Of a stretch of 64,000 bases of DNA, positions 33,088 to 44,417 are shown in pieces. The notes beneath the pieces are model-generated. The model was not told the origin of the DNA, searched no databases, and saw only the letters and a program-made list of their open reading frames with translations. Each line of letters starts with the position of its first letter. Within the stretch, counting starts at the first letter, position 1. Source of the stretch: Channallabes apus (taxonomy: Eukaryota > Chordata > Actinopteri > Siluriformes > Clariidae); contig CM060113.1 in the NCBI GenBank assembly GCA_030522415.1, positions 1,192,501 through 1,256,500 on the forward strand, read 5' to 3'. A program made the translations under genes and the position numbers.

Positions 33088-33463
33088 TTTTTCTTATTTG
33101 TTTATGTGAAGCATCTGTTATGAACATCCGTGTGAATGGGCAAGGGGTCAGGATTAGATATTAAGATGTAGGTTAATGATTATGGGCTGGACAGAGAATA
33201 TGTCCTGAGGTTTACTGTCTCGGTTTAGGGTTTAGGATAATGGCTAAGGTCTGAGGATTGGGATTAGAGACTTCCGGTTGGAGGTTTACGTTGATGCTCA
33301 GTGTGAGGGTTTCGGGCTAGGCAGGGGATTAAGGGTTTAGGTGGATTAGATGTTTGGATTTGGGATTAGATTCTGTAGACTAAAACTAAGGGGTAAGATT
33401 CGCTATTGAAATTCAGATGTAAAGTGCTGTAATTAAGTTATGGATTAAAATCCAGGTCAAACA
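31561..33463. repeat. Unannotated spacer with CA/TG, TTTA and degenerate GGGTTT repeats
   Basis: (TG)n (about 32250-32322), (CA)n (about 32358-32418) and TTTA units (about 33056-33092). A G/T-rich stretch at 33130-33420 repeats diverged GGTTTAGGG/GGATTAGG words. Open frames in this area are repeat-driven. Confidence 0.65.
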
Positions 33464-33619
33464 TGTAGAGTATAACATGAAGTATAATATGCAGAGTATA
33501 ACATGTAGAATATAACATGTAGAGTGCAACATGTAGAGTATAACATGCAGTGTATATCATGCAGAGTATAACATGTAGAGTACAATATGCAGAGTATAAC
33601 ATGCAGAGTATAACATGCA

Positions 33620-35485
33620 GAGTATAACATGCAGAGTATAACATGTAGAGTATACTAACGTACAGCGTATAACATGCAGAGTATAACATGGAGAGTTTAA
33701 CATGCAGTGTATAACATGTAGAGAATACTAACGTGCAGAGTATAACATCCAGATAAGATATAGATATAGAGTGAAACAGATAGAGTATAACATGTAGAGT
33801 ATAATATGCAGTGTATAACGTGTAGAGTATAACATGCAGTGTACAGTATAACATGTAGCGTATAACATGTACAGTATAAGGTGCAGAGTATAACATGTAG
33901 AGTACTGTATAACATGTAGAGTATAACATGCAGAGCATAACATGTAGAGTATACTAACGTACAGCGTATAACATGCAGTGTATAAAATGCAGAGTATAAC
34001 ATGCAGAGTATAACATGTAGAGTATAACATGTAGAGTATAACATGTAGAGCACTGTATAACATATAGAGTATAACGTGCAGAGTATAACATGCAGATAAG
34101 ATATAGATATAGAGTATAACAGGTAGAGTATAACATGCAGTGTATTACATGCAGAGTATAACATGTACAGTATAACATGCAGAGTATAACATGTAGAGTG
34201 CACTAACGTACAGCGTATAACATGCAGAGTATAACATGCAGAGTTTAACATGCAGAGTATAACATGTTGAGTATAATATGCAGTGTATAACGTGTAGAGT
34301 ATAACATGCAGTGTATAACATGTAGCGTATAACATGTAGAGTATAACATGCAGTGTATAACATGTAGAGTATAACATGCAGAGTATAACATGTAGCGTAT
34401 AACATGTAGAGTATAACATGCAGTGTATAACATGTAGAGTATAACATGCAGAGTATAACATGTAGAGTATAACATGCAGAGTATAACATGTAGAGTACTG
34501 TATAACATGTAGAGTACTGTATAACATGTAGAGTATAACATGCAGTGTATAACATGTAGAGTATAACATGCAGAGTATAACATGCAGAGTATAACATGTA
34601 GAGTATAACATGTAGAGTATAACATGCAGAGTATAACATGTAGAGTATAACATGCAGAGTATAACATGTAGAGTATAACATGTAGAGTATAGCATGTAGA
34701 GTACTGTATAGCATGTAGAGTATAACATGCAGAGTATAACATGTAGAGTATAACATGCAGAGTATACATGTAGAGTATAACATGCAGAGTATAACATGTA
34801 GAGTATAACATGCAGAGTATACATGTAGAGTATAACATGCAGAGTATAACATGTAGAGTACTGTATAACATGTAGAGTACTGTATAACATGTAGAGTATA
34901 ACATGCAGTGTATAACATGTAGAGTATAACATGCAGAGTATAACATGTAGAGTATAACATGTAGAGTATAACATGCAGAGTATAACATGTAGAGTATAAC
35001 ATGCAGAGTATAACATGTAGAGTATAACATGCAGAGTATACATGTAGAGTATAACATGTAGAGTATAACATGTAGAGTATAACATGTAGAGTACTGTATA
35101 ACATGTAGAGTATAACATGCAGAGTATAACATGTAGAGTATAACATGTAGAGTATAACATGCAGAGTATAACATGTAGAGTATAACATGCAGAGTATAAC
35201 ATGTAGAGTATAACATGCAGAGTATACATGTAGAGTATAACATGCAGAGTATAACATGTAGAGTACTGTATAACATGTAGAGTACTGTATAACATGTAGA
35301 GTATAACATGCAGTGTATAACATGTAGAGTATAACATGCAGAGTATAACATGTAGAGTATAACATGTAGAGTATAACATGCAGAGTATAACATGTAGAGT
35401 ATAACATGCAGAGTATAACATGTAGAGTATAACATGCAGAGTATACATGTAGAGTATAACATGTAGAGTATAACATGTAGAGTAT
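33620..35485 (+). repeat. Higher-order duplication within the array, copy 1
   Basis: This segment matches 35650-37529 almost base for base, including rare variants such as ACTAACGTGCAGAG and AGATAAGATATAGATATAG. The offset is 2030 bp (145 x 14) up to about 34686 and 2044 bp (146 x 14) afterwards, reflecting one extra 14-bp unit in copy 2. Confidence 0.93.
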
Positions 35486-35649
35486 ACTAACGTACAGCGT
35501 ATAACATGCAGTGTATAACATGTAGAGTATAACATGCAGAGTATAACATGTAGAGTATAACATGTAGAGTATAACATGCAGAGTATAACATGTAGAGTAT
35601 AACATGCAGAGTATAACATGTAGAGTATAACATGCAGAGTATACATGTA

Positions 35650-37529
35650 GAGTATAACATGCAGAGTATAACATGTAGAGTATACTAACGTACAGCGTAT
35701 AACATGCAGAGTATAACATGGAGAGTTTAACATGCAGTGTATAACATGTAGAGAATACTAACGTGCAGAGTATAACATCCAGATAAGATATAGATATAGA
35801 GTGAAACAGATAGAGTATAACATGTAGAGTATAATATGCAGTGTATAACGTGTAGAGTATAACATGCAGTGTACAGTATAACATGTAGCGTATAACATGT
35901 ACAGTATAAGGTGCAGAGTATAACATGTAGAGTACTGTATAACATGTAGAGTATAACATGCAGAGCATAACATGTAGAGTATACTAACGTACAGCGTATA
36001 ACATGCAGTGTATAAAATGCAGAGTATAACATGCAGAGTATAACATGTAGAGTATAACATGTAGAGTATAACATGTAGAGCACTGTATAACATATAGAGT
36101 ATAACGTGCAGAGTATAACATGCAGATAAGATATAGATATAGAGTATAACAGGTAGAGTATAACATGCAGTGTATTACATGCAGAGTATAACATGTACAG
36201 TATAACATGCAGAGTATAACATGTAGAGTGCACTAACGTACAGCGTATAACATGCAGAGTATAACATGCAGAGTTTAACATGCAGAGTATAACATGTTGA
36301 GTATAATATGCAGTGTATAACGTGTAGAGTATAACATGCAGTGTATAACATGTAGCGTATAACATGTAGAGTATAACATGCAGTGTATAACATGTAGAGT
36401 ATAACATGCAGAGTATAACATGTAGCGTATAACATGTAGAGTATAACATGCAGTGTATAACATGTAGAGTATAACATGCAGAGTATAACATGTAGAGTAT
36501 AACATGCAGAGTATAACATGTAGAGTACTGTATAACATGTAGAGTACTGTATAACATGTAGAGTATAACATGCAGTGTATAACATGTAGAGTATAACATG
36601 CAGAGTATAACATGCAGAGTATAACATGTAGAGTATAACATGTAGAGTATAACATGCAGAGTATAACATGTAGAGTATAACATGCAGAGTATAACATGTA
36701 GAGTATAACATGTAGAGTATAACATGTAGAGTATAGCATGTAGAGTACTGTATAGCATGTAGAGTATAACATGCAGAGTATAACATGTAGAGTATAACAT
36801 GCAGAGTATACATGTAGAGTATAACATGCAGAGTATAACATGTAGAGTATAACATGCAGAGTATACATGTAGAGTATAACATGCAGAGTATAACATGTAG
36901 AGTACTGTATAACATGTAGAGTACTGTATAACATGTAGAGTATAACATGCAGTGTATAACATGTAGAGTATAACATGCAGAGTATAACATGTAGAGTATA
37001 ACATGTAGAGTATAACATGCAGAGTATAACATGTAGAGTATAACATGCAGAGTATAACATGTAGAGTATAACATGCAGAGTATACATGTAGAGTATAACA
37101 TGTAGAGTATAACATGTAGAGTATAACATGTAGAGTACTGTATAACATGTAGAGTATAACATGCAGAGTATAACATGTAGAGTATAACATGTAGAGTATA
37201 ACATGCAGAGTATAACATGTAGAGTATAACATGCAGAGTATAACATGTAGAGTATAACATGCAGAGTATACATGTAGAGTATAACATGCAGAGTATAACA
37301 TGTAGAGTACTGTATAACATGTAGAGTACTGTATAACATGTAGAGTATAACATGCAGTGTATAACATGTAGAGTATAACATGCAGAGTATAACATGTAGA
37401 GTATAACATGTAGAGTATAACATGCAGAGTATAACATGTAGAGTATAACATGCAGAGTATAACATGTAGAGTATAACATGCAGAGTATACATGTAGAGTA
37501 TAACATGTAGAGTATAACATGTAGAGTAT
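35650..37529 (+). repeat. Higher-order duplication within the array, copy 2
   Basis: Second copy of the about 1.87-kb block, separated from copy 1 by about 165 bp of array. It has one extra 14-bp monomer near 36717. The match ends where copy 1 goes into ACTAACGTACAGC (35486) and copy 2 does not. Confidence 0.93.
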
Positions 37530-38437
37530 AACATGTACAGTATAACATGTAGAGTATAACATGCAGAGTATAACATGTAGAGTATAACATGCAGAGTATA
37601 ACATATACAGTATAACATGTAGAGTATAACATGTAGAGTATAACATGCAGAGTATAGCATGTAGAGTATAACATGCAGTGTATAACATGCAGAGTATACA
37701 TGTAGAGTATAACATGCAGAGTATACATGTAGAGTATAACATGCAGAGTATAACATGTAGAGTACTGTATAACATGTAGAGTACTGTATAACATGTAGAG
37801 TATAACATGCAGTGTATAACATGTAGAGTATAACATGCAGAGTATAACATGTAGAGTATAACATGCAGAGTATAACATGTAGAGTATAACATGCAGAGTA
37901 TACATGTAGAGTATAACATGCAGAGTATAACATGTAGAGTATAACATGCAGTGTATAACATGTAGAGTATAACATGCAGAGTATAACATGTAGAGTATAA
38001 CATGTAGAGTATAACATGCAGAGTATAACATGTAGAGTATAACATGCAGAGTATAACATGTAGAGTATAACATGCAGAGTATACATGTAGAGTATAACAT
38101 GTAGAGTATAACATGTAGAGTATACATGTAGAGTATACATGTAGAGTATAACATGTAGAGTATAACATGTAGAGTATAACATGCAGAGTATAACATGTAG
38201 AGTATAACATGCAGAGTATAACATATACAGTATAACATGTAGAGTATAACATGCAGAGTATAACATGTAGAGTATAACATGCAGAGTATAACATGTAGAG
38301 TATAACATGCAGAGTATAACATGTAGAGTATAACATGTAGAGTATAACATGTAGAGTATAACATGTAGAGTATAACATGTAGAGTATAACATGCAGAGTA
38401 TAACATGTAGAGTATAACATGTAGAGTATAACATGCT

Positions 38438-38752
38438 GTGTTATCTCTCTGTTTCAGCAGGACAGGAACGGAAAATCTACTGTCCATACTCACGGTTTTC
38501 GAATACACAGTAATAAAGGGTAACTTCATGCTTTACTTTGCTCGTCAGCGTACACGACTCTCAGACAGATTGGCTGATAATCCACAAATATCAAACCAAC
38601 ACAGCAGTGCAGATAAACAGGGAGACGTAGAGGAACTGCAAACACACCGCCTTTATAACGAAGCTCTTCAGCTATCTTTCTCACACTGTGTCCTAGTTCT
38701 CATTGTCTTTGTAGTTTTTGTCCTTTTTACCCTAAACAACTGCATTAGCTGA
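38438..38752 (+). CDS. Small ORF with hydrophobic C-terminus, possible exon
   Basis: A 104-codon frame starts at the last monomer of the 14-bp array. A good 3' splice-site-like sequence, CTCTCTGTTTCAG, ends near 38457, so any real exon would start after it. The non-repetitive part has a polar stretch (SDRLADNPQISNQHSSADKQ, then VEELQTHRLYNEALQLSF). It ends in a strongly hydrophobic segment, CVLVLIVFVVFVLFTLNN, just before the stop. That layout resembles a tail-anchored membrane protein. I do not recognise it. It could also be a chance frame. Confidence 0.25.
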   Translation: MLSLCFSRTGTENLLSILTVFEYTVIKGNFMLYFARQRTRLSDRLADNPQISNQHSSADKQGDVEELQTHRLYNEALQLSFSHCVLVLIVFVVFVLFTLNNCIS

Positions 38753-38929
38753 AACAAGCATTGTGATTGGTCAGAGGCGTTCCTGTCAAAAAAAATTGTT
38801 ACAATAGACCTGAGGTGAAAAAACAACCAAATGCTTTTCACTTTTCATCATTACTGTGAAACGTTTTAGATTATTGCGTTGAAACATTGACATATGAAAA
38901 GAGTTGCTCAGTACTAATCTTGTACTTGC

Positions 38930-39675
38930 TTAAAAGTAAAGATTCTCTCAGGCCTTCATATATTTGTGTACTAGAGTAAAAGTACAAAAGTACTCACAGT
39001 ACAAATTTATTTAACTATCAAAAGTATTGAGCTTGTATTAGCTAACAGTAAACTCTCTCTCTCTCTCTCTCGCTCTCTCGCTCTCTCTCTCCTCCCCATT
39101 GTGAATGTACTGGTTTCATTTTGCTCCACTTCTGATTTCAAACACCTGTTACATTATAACGCATGTACTGTATCAGAGAGGCTAATTACGCAGTTATGCA
39201 TAATAGTCATAATAAACACATGGCAAAATCATCACTACAAATACTACACACCACTACTGTTAGGTAATGCAACACCGCACAGGAGAGTAGTTTAGTAAAG
39301 GTACAGTACAGGTATTTGCTGTAATTTAGAGTGAAGTAAAAGTCAAAAGTATCAAGAGTAGCTCAGTGGTTAAGGCGTTGGACTACTGATGAAGGTTCAA
39401 ACCCCAAGTCCTTCAGCAAAGCCCCTTAATCCTAAACTGCTCAGATGTAAAAAAATTATTAATTAATAAATACAAAATTAAAATAAATTAAAATAAATAA
39501 ATAAATAATAATAATAATAATAATAATAATGAGAGTCGATCTGGATGAAGGTCTGTCAAATGCTCGAATGTAAGTGTCCTTTAATAAAACTACCCAAGTA
39601 TAATACAGATATGTGAAATATCTACTTGAGTACAGTACTGAAGTAAATGTAATCAGTTCCCTCCCACTTCTGCCT
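38930..39675. mobile_element. MITE with AGTAC-rich ends, carrying a SINE
   Basis: The left part (AGTAAAAGTACAAAAGTACT) and right part (CTACTTGAGTACAGTACTGA, AGTAAATGTAATCAGTT) resemble the inverted ends of a common fish non-autonomous DNA element. The S3 SINE at 39352-39575 splits it. Exact ends and class are not fixed. Confidence 0.45.
39352..39575 (+). mobile_element. SINE family S3 copy
   Basis: The tRNA-like head has AGTAGCTCAGTGGTTAAGGC and a B-box-like GAAGGTTCAAACCCC. It is followed by CTTCAGCAAAGCCCCTTAAT and TCTGTCAAATGCTC, the usual end of this fish SINE type. An (AAT)n tract (about 39502-39531) has expanded within it. Confidence 0.75.
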
Positions 39676-41274
39676 TCTAAAGTTCATCTGGTGTAAAAAC
39701 CTGTGCTAAATCTAAACTAATCAACTAGTCCCCTGTGAGACAGTGTTTAGGGTTACAGTAAGTTTGAAATTAGGCTCCGTGTTCATGGTTTTTGAGGGTT
39801 TAGAAATAATTCAGACTGGATTTAAGTAGTTGTTTAAGGAGCGAGTGTATGGGGTTACTGTTTAGAAATGACATCAGTTAATATTAAATAAGAGTTACAT
39901 CTTTGTGGAAATGATGTAGTGTCCTCACAGCGGTGCAAAAAAATAAAGACAGTAGAATATTCAGATAAATTCCTGTATTGAGATTTTAAATGCTGTTCCT
40001 GTCTCAGTGATAAATAACAGATTATAGGAGAGAATCAGACATGGAGGAAAACAGCTCCTGGCCATGAGCTGCGAGATTTATTCCTAACTGTAAACTGATG
40101 AGTCCACGGTTTCAGAGCTGAGCGTATAGAACTTTATCTGGAAGTGTACACTAGTTTAATTTGAGCAGACTTCCTGGGCTAAGCCTCTGACTGATCGCTG
40201 TCAAACACTCTCTGGTTTTAATACACACTCTTCCTGACGTTTTACGGGTAGCGCCATTATAAACTCATCCAATTTGAGTGACATCGTTCACTGGCGCTGG
40301 ATTGCATCATGTTCACATTATGGTTCTCTATATTACTGCGAGACAGTATTTAAATGGAACATAGCCGGGGGAGATCGCATAATCAAGTGCGCGGAGTGCT
40401 GACTGCGGCACAAACTTCAACTGTCTATCACATTTCTGTCCAACTCTCTCACTTACTTTTATTTCTTATTTTTTCCACTAAGTTTAGCCGATAGTTAGTT
40501 AGCCGCTAATTAGGAAGAGTGATTTAAAGCCCTGTGGCATTTCCCGAAGAAACGCTTCAGTGAAAATGTAAATGTACACAATTTAGCTCAGTGAAGTCAA
40601 TCAGACAAGACATGTTTAGTTTGGCGTTCGCTCCGTCTGCTGAGCTAATGGTGCTAATACAGTAAGTAACGGAAAGAATTTTTAACTTGGAATCTTTTTC
40701 TTACTTTTAATCTTTTAATACTTGTTTGGAAAACGTTAAATAAAAGTTTGAAAAGATTGTATAAAACTACAGATTTACTGAACAAACTTCTACAAAATCA
40801 AGAATTCCGGGATTCAAACTTGTTGATGGGGACAAGGATTCGATTTATCATAGTCATCCTCACTCTGTCGTGTTGTTTAAGATGACATCACGTTATCAGG
40901 TGTGTGTTTTTACTGAAAGTGCTTCTGTGTCTCTGGTTGTGAATGTGGGTTTTGTCAGGCAGCTGCTCTCTCCTCAGTACTGCGGATCGTACAGACCTAC
41001 TCTCACCCACGCTGAGACACACAGTTAGTGTCATTAACCACTTGACAACACCTGGGACACGCCCACTCATACAGATAGTTACACATTAAGGTAAGAGTTT
41101 GTAGAGTTTGTACAGTAGTATTTACTCTGTGAATGTTTTAACATTGCTTGTCATCACACTGTTAGAGATAAACTCCATAAGCTTGCAGAAGTTCTCTATG
41201 TCAGATTATACAGTGAAAATCTTATTATACTATCGATCATCCGGAAACCAGCTGGTGCAGAAACGTCTATAGAT

Positions 41275-41335
<61 letters not shown>

Positions 41336-41345
41336 CATGAGGAGA
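39676..41345. other. Unannotated spacer
   Basis: No gene or transposon is recognised. A G/T-rich stretch at 39735-39860 has diverged GGGTTTAG words like those at 33130. A (CA)n tract occupies 41278-41333. A 60-codon frame on the - strand (41070-40888) has no recognisable features. Confidence 0.5.
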
Positions 41346-41527
41346 CCTGTCCATCTGTTTCCTGTCCATCAGCAGGTTTCCTCTGTGCTTCTCCATGAGT
41401 CTCTTGTCCTCCTCCCGCTGGGTTTTAGCCGAGTGTCCCAGCAGCGCTCACACTCTGAGGCTCGACTCTCTGATTCCTCACACTGACTCTGACCTCGACT
41501 GGCTTCGGTCTCAGTGTCTCCGCTCAT
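41346..41527 (-). pseudogene. Possible coding fragment with one frameshift
   Basis: From ATG at 41527 the - strand reads MSGDTETEASRGQSQCEESE then SRASECE. Near 41445 a one-base shift puts it into a frame reading ALLGHSAKTQREEDKRLMEK then HRGNLLMDRKQMDR, ending at 41346 beside a (CA)n microsatellite. Both halves are polar and helix-like in composition, as in a coiled-coil protein, and the second looks codon-structured. I do not recognise the family. It may be a decayed exon, a sequencing error in a real exon, or chance. Confidence 0.25.
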
Positions 41528-41533
41528 CAACAA

Positions 41534-42199
41534 AAACATCGATCTCAACTCAACACTAAAGGCCAAGTGTTACATCTAGCAGGTTTTATTTACACTGAGC
41601 AATGAGAGGTTTCTGGTCTACTGTGTGACCAAGGGGTGGAGCCAGGGTCAGACATCCCTGAGATCTTTTTTTTTTTTTTATAAATAAATATATCTGGTCT
41701 TTGAAATAATCATCTGAAAATGACAACAACAAAAAAACATATATACATAGAAAATAAAAATTAGTAAAACATTTGCTACAAACTTTTCATCTTTGCTCAA
41801 AAAGCAAAACATTCCTGGGAAATATTTAAACTTAATATTTCATATTTTACATTAAATAATTTATCTCCTCTGAATTATTTTATTCATCTTTTTGTGAAAT
41901 AAAGTCCTGATACCTTGTTTTATACATTTTTTATCACTTCGCGCCGCTACAATAAACAAACAGGGTCAGTTTCAGGCGGCGTTTGATTCGAGCCTCGGAG
42001 TCGAGCGAGTTTCAGTTTAACACGTCGTGGACATTTTTTTTTAAATCCCCGAGTGAAACTCCATCAGCGAGATAGAGCCTTGTCTTTCACTGCTCTCTGA
42101 CTGAAGGGTCTATTTTCTTAGAGATGGAGGAGAGACAAATCACAGGGACAGAAGAGTCTAAGGGAAAAGTAATCAAAAAAAAAAAAAGAAAAGAAAGAA
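41534..42199. other. Unannotated AT-rich spacer
   Basis: AT-rich DNA with short T and A runs. Nothing is recognised. Confidence 0.5.
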
Positions 42200-42424
42200 A
42201 AAACGCAGCAGCTAGGCCAAGCTCCAAAATGGCGGATTGCTCAGGGCCCCAAAGCCGCGACGTGAGATTCCATTACAGCCGAAATGGGAAATAGCAACAC
42301 AATTATCTCAAGTCCAATTCTCCGAGCTCCATTGTGTCGGCAAACTGAGATCTGGGTTGGGATTTAGAGTTGCCAGGGGAGGGGGGATGAAGAGAGGGAA
42401 CGCTCGCTCCCCTTTTTCCATCAG
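42200..42424 (+). other. Possible conserved non-coding block before a candidate exon
   Basis: Repeat-free sequence (TGAGATTCCATTACAGCCG, CCGAGCTCCATTGTGTCGGC, CAAACTGAGATCTGGG) unlike the surrounding AT-rich DNA. It ends in a pyrimidine stretch, CTCCCCTTTTTCCATCAG, which would serve as a 3' splice site. Confidence 0.25.
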
Positions 42425-42593
42425 AGCAAAGGGAGAGAAAAAAGAGAGAGATGCCAGGAGAGAGAAGGCATGGCTCGGAATTCAAAAGATCGGCCTTGGA
42501 TGGCTCGGAGGAGCAGAAGGACGTCTCGAGAGACCATCTGGAGGACTCGGACTCGCTCTCGGACATCAACAGAGACGGACGCTGGGGAAAAGA
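42425..42593 (+). CDS. Candidate internal exon, unrecognised
   Basis: Between an acceptor-like CCTTTTTCCATCAG (ending 42424) and a donor-like GTGAGG (starting 42594) the + strand is open. It reads PGERRHGSEFKRSALDG, SEEQKDVSRDHLEDSDSLSD and INRDGRWGKE. The composition is charged and serine-rich, as in disordered regulatory protein regions. The frame stays open past the donor to 42691, so the exon limits are uncertain. I do not recognise the protein, and no partner exons are seen nearby. A conserved non-coding element is an equally good reading. Confidence 0.25.
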
Positions 42594-42719
42594 AGTGAGG
42601 GGGAAAAAAGAAGAAAAGGGAAAACATAGAATCAAAAAAGCAATTGAGAGCGCTCAGAAGAGCAGTGATAAGACTGAAAAAAGCTCTGAATGACTGGAGA
42701 CCGTTTCCCATGATGCCTC

Positions 42720-44195
42720 ATTTTTCTGTGCCTTTGTTTCTTTGTTTATTCTACAATGATGCAATTATGTGCAAAGTCCAACGCATTTCAGCGTCCGCGG
42801 CTACGTTACGCCAGCGAGTGATTAAAAGTGGGCTTTTCTCTGAAAGCGGGCACTTTGTTGTCCTAAGAGGTGTGTGTGTGTGTGTGTGTGTGTGTGATGG
42901 TAAATAGATAAAAACATTAGCTCTGATTTAAGTCAGTTATATTTCACAATAATCCGTGTGCAAAGTAATTAAAGGTTGAATTTATAGGACAATTCTCAAT
43001 ATGTCGAGGCTCGCGCGACTTCCCCGTGTCACACTCCGCTACGCATATCCATATTAATCATTTAATCAATTAGCAAATGCTAATGTCATATTTCTTCCTC
43101 ATCCTGTACATTATTGTCGCCTGAGAGTGATGTGTAAAATCAAAGGAGGACTTTTCTGTCCTGACTCTTCAGATCTGTTTCCCCTGATGTTCCCCTTCAG
43201 ACTCCAAGATCCGCTACTACAACCTTTTGCTACAGCAACATTTTATCTCGAGCGACTGATTTAAACAAATCAGAGACCAAGCCCGCGACCCTGACCTTCA
43301 GATCCCGAGGTCTCACTGAGAACAAACAAGATGAAGAGCAAACAGGATCTCGTGCCGCGCCGGGTATCAGCCGTGCTTCCGGGCTCCAGATACACGCACT
43401 CACTCGCTGGGTGATTTGGGACGCGACCCGTCTCGCAGTTGGAACAGAATGTGGAATCTAAACGGCGTCTTGAAATGAACAGGAAGTTCAGACAGATTTC
43501 AAAACTCCTGAAGGTTAACATTTGGTTTCTAAATTTTTGATAGAAATAAAAAACATTTTAAAGTTTGTCTTCATCGTTTAAAGCACGTTAACTTCACCTG
43601 AAGTGCTCGTGGTGCGAAACACACAACAGGAAGATGATGTGTGTGTTTGATAACAGTTAATTACATCCTGGATGATAGAACGTGAAGGAAGAATGAAAGG
43701 AGAAATAAAAGGAGTGAAAAAAAATCCCCCAAAGTTATCAGAGCTGGAACACAAACTGTGGTGTGAAGCCAGACACGGCGCTTTATAAACTTGTTAACGG
43801 GAAATAAAAGGTGCTCGGGGTATAAAGGAGACTTTATCGGCCTCCTCGGCGCAGACAAAGGGGATTTCACAGGCACTAATTACACTGACGCAATCAGGAC
43901 GAAAGACTAACGGAAATCCCTCCATCATCCAGGACTCGGGGCTCGACCTCTCCGCCCGTGCTGATGAGCGATGGAGTGATTAGTGCGGCTGAAACTCGAC
44001 CGCGTGGAGAGGGGACAAAACTCAACCACGTCGTGTCCCGACATCACGCGCCGCGCTCGGAGCCGCTGAAGTACCGCGGGAATAATATCCAATTAATCCT
44101 GTTAGAAACAGCGGCTTCACTCTGGAAATAATTATTCAAAATAATGGAACAGAAACTTCAATTAAAAAGTGCATAAACAGTTCAGTGATGTGAAT
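42720..44195. other. Unannotated spacer with enhancer-like texture
   Basis: A (TG)n tract lies at 42870-42895. Otherwise repeat-poor DNA with homeodomain-like words (CATATTAATCATTTAATC, AATTAGCAAATGCTAATG near 43050; CAGGCACTAATTACACTGAC near 43870). No gene is recognised. Confidence 0.3.
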
Positions 44196-44378
44196 TAAGG
44201 TAGTGACTGTTGGGCCCCTGAGCACGGCCCCTGACCCTCCAGGGGGCGCTGTGCCGCGGCTGACCCTGCGCTCTGACCCAGACTTCCTAACAAGCTGGAG
44301 TGTGTGTGCGAGGAATCATGTGACTGTGCTGTAATGTGTACATGAGACAAATAAAGGATTCTTCATCAATTTATTGAT
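44196..44378 (+). mobile_element. SINE family S1-type fragment
   Basis: CTGTTGGGCCCCTGAGCACG, AGGGGGCGCTGTGCCGCGG, CTGACCCTGCGCTCTGACCC and a tail GACAAATAAAGG follow the body of the S1-type fish SINE in order. The tRNA-like head is missing. Confidence 0.7.
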
Positions 44379-44382
44379 TTGA

Positions 44383-44417
<35 letters not shown>

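Larger units (their letters stand above)
33464..38435. repeat. 5-kb tandem array of a 14-bp monomer
   Basis: About 350 copies of GTATAACATGTAGA, alternating with GTATAACATGCAGA so that a 28-bp dimer is often the real unit. Variants include a 13-bp form (GTATACATGTAGA), a longer form (GTACTGTATAACATGTAGA), and rare interruptions (ACTAACGTACAGC; AGATAAGATATAGATATAG). The left edge (33464-33620) is the most diverged. Since 14 is not divisible by 3 and no frame of the - strand contains a stop, each - frame reads the same 14-residue peptide repeat (MLYSTCYTLHVILY and variants) for hundreds of codons. These frames, up to about 897 codons, are not genes. Confidence 0.97.

Noticed and set aside
33130..33420. 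Interstitial telomere repeat
   Set aside because: The words are too diverged from TTAGGG, with no run of perfect units.
33464..38435. CRISPR-like array
   Set aside because: There are no unique spacers. It is a head-to-tail 14-bp satellite in vertebrate DNA.
33438..38529. Very long - strand open frames (up to about 897 codons) with Tyr/Cys/Leu-rich 14-residue repeats
   Set aside because: They are produced by the 14-bp tandem array. All three frames give the same peptide, and no start context, splice structure or domain supports a gene.
42237..42629. 130-codon + strand frame overlapping the candidate exon
   Set aside because: It runs across the proposed acceptor and the non-coding-looking upstream block. 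The 42451 frame has the more protein-like composition, so this one was treated as a shadow.
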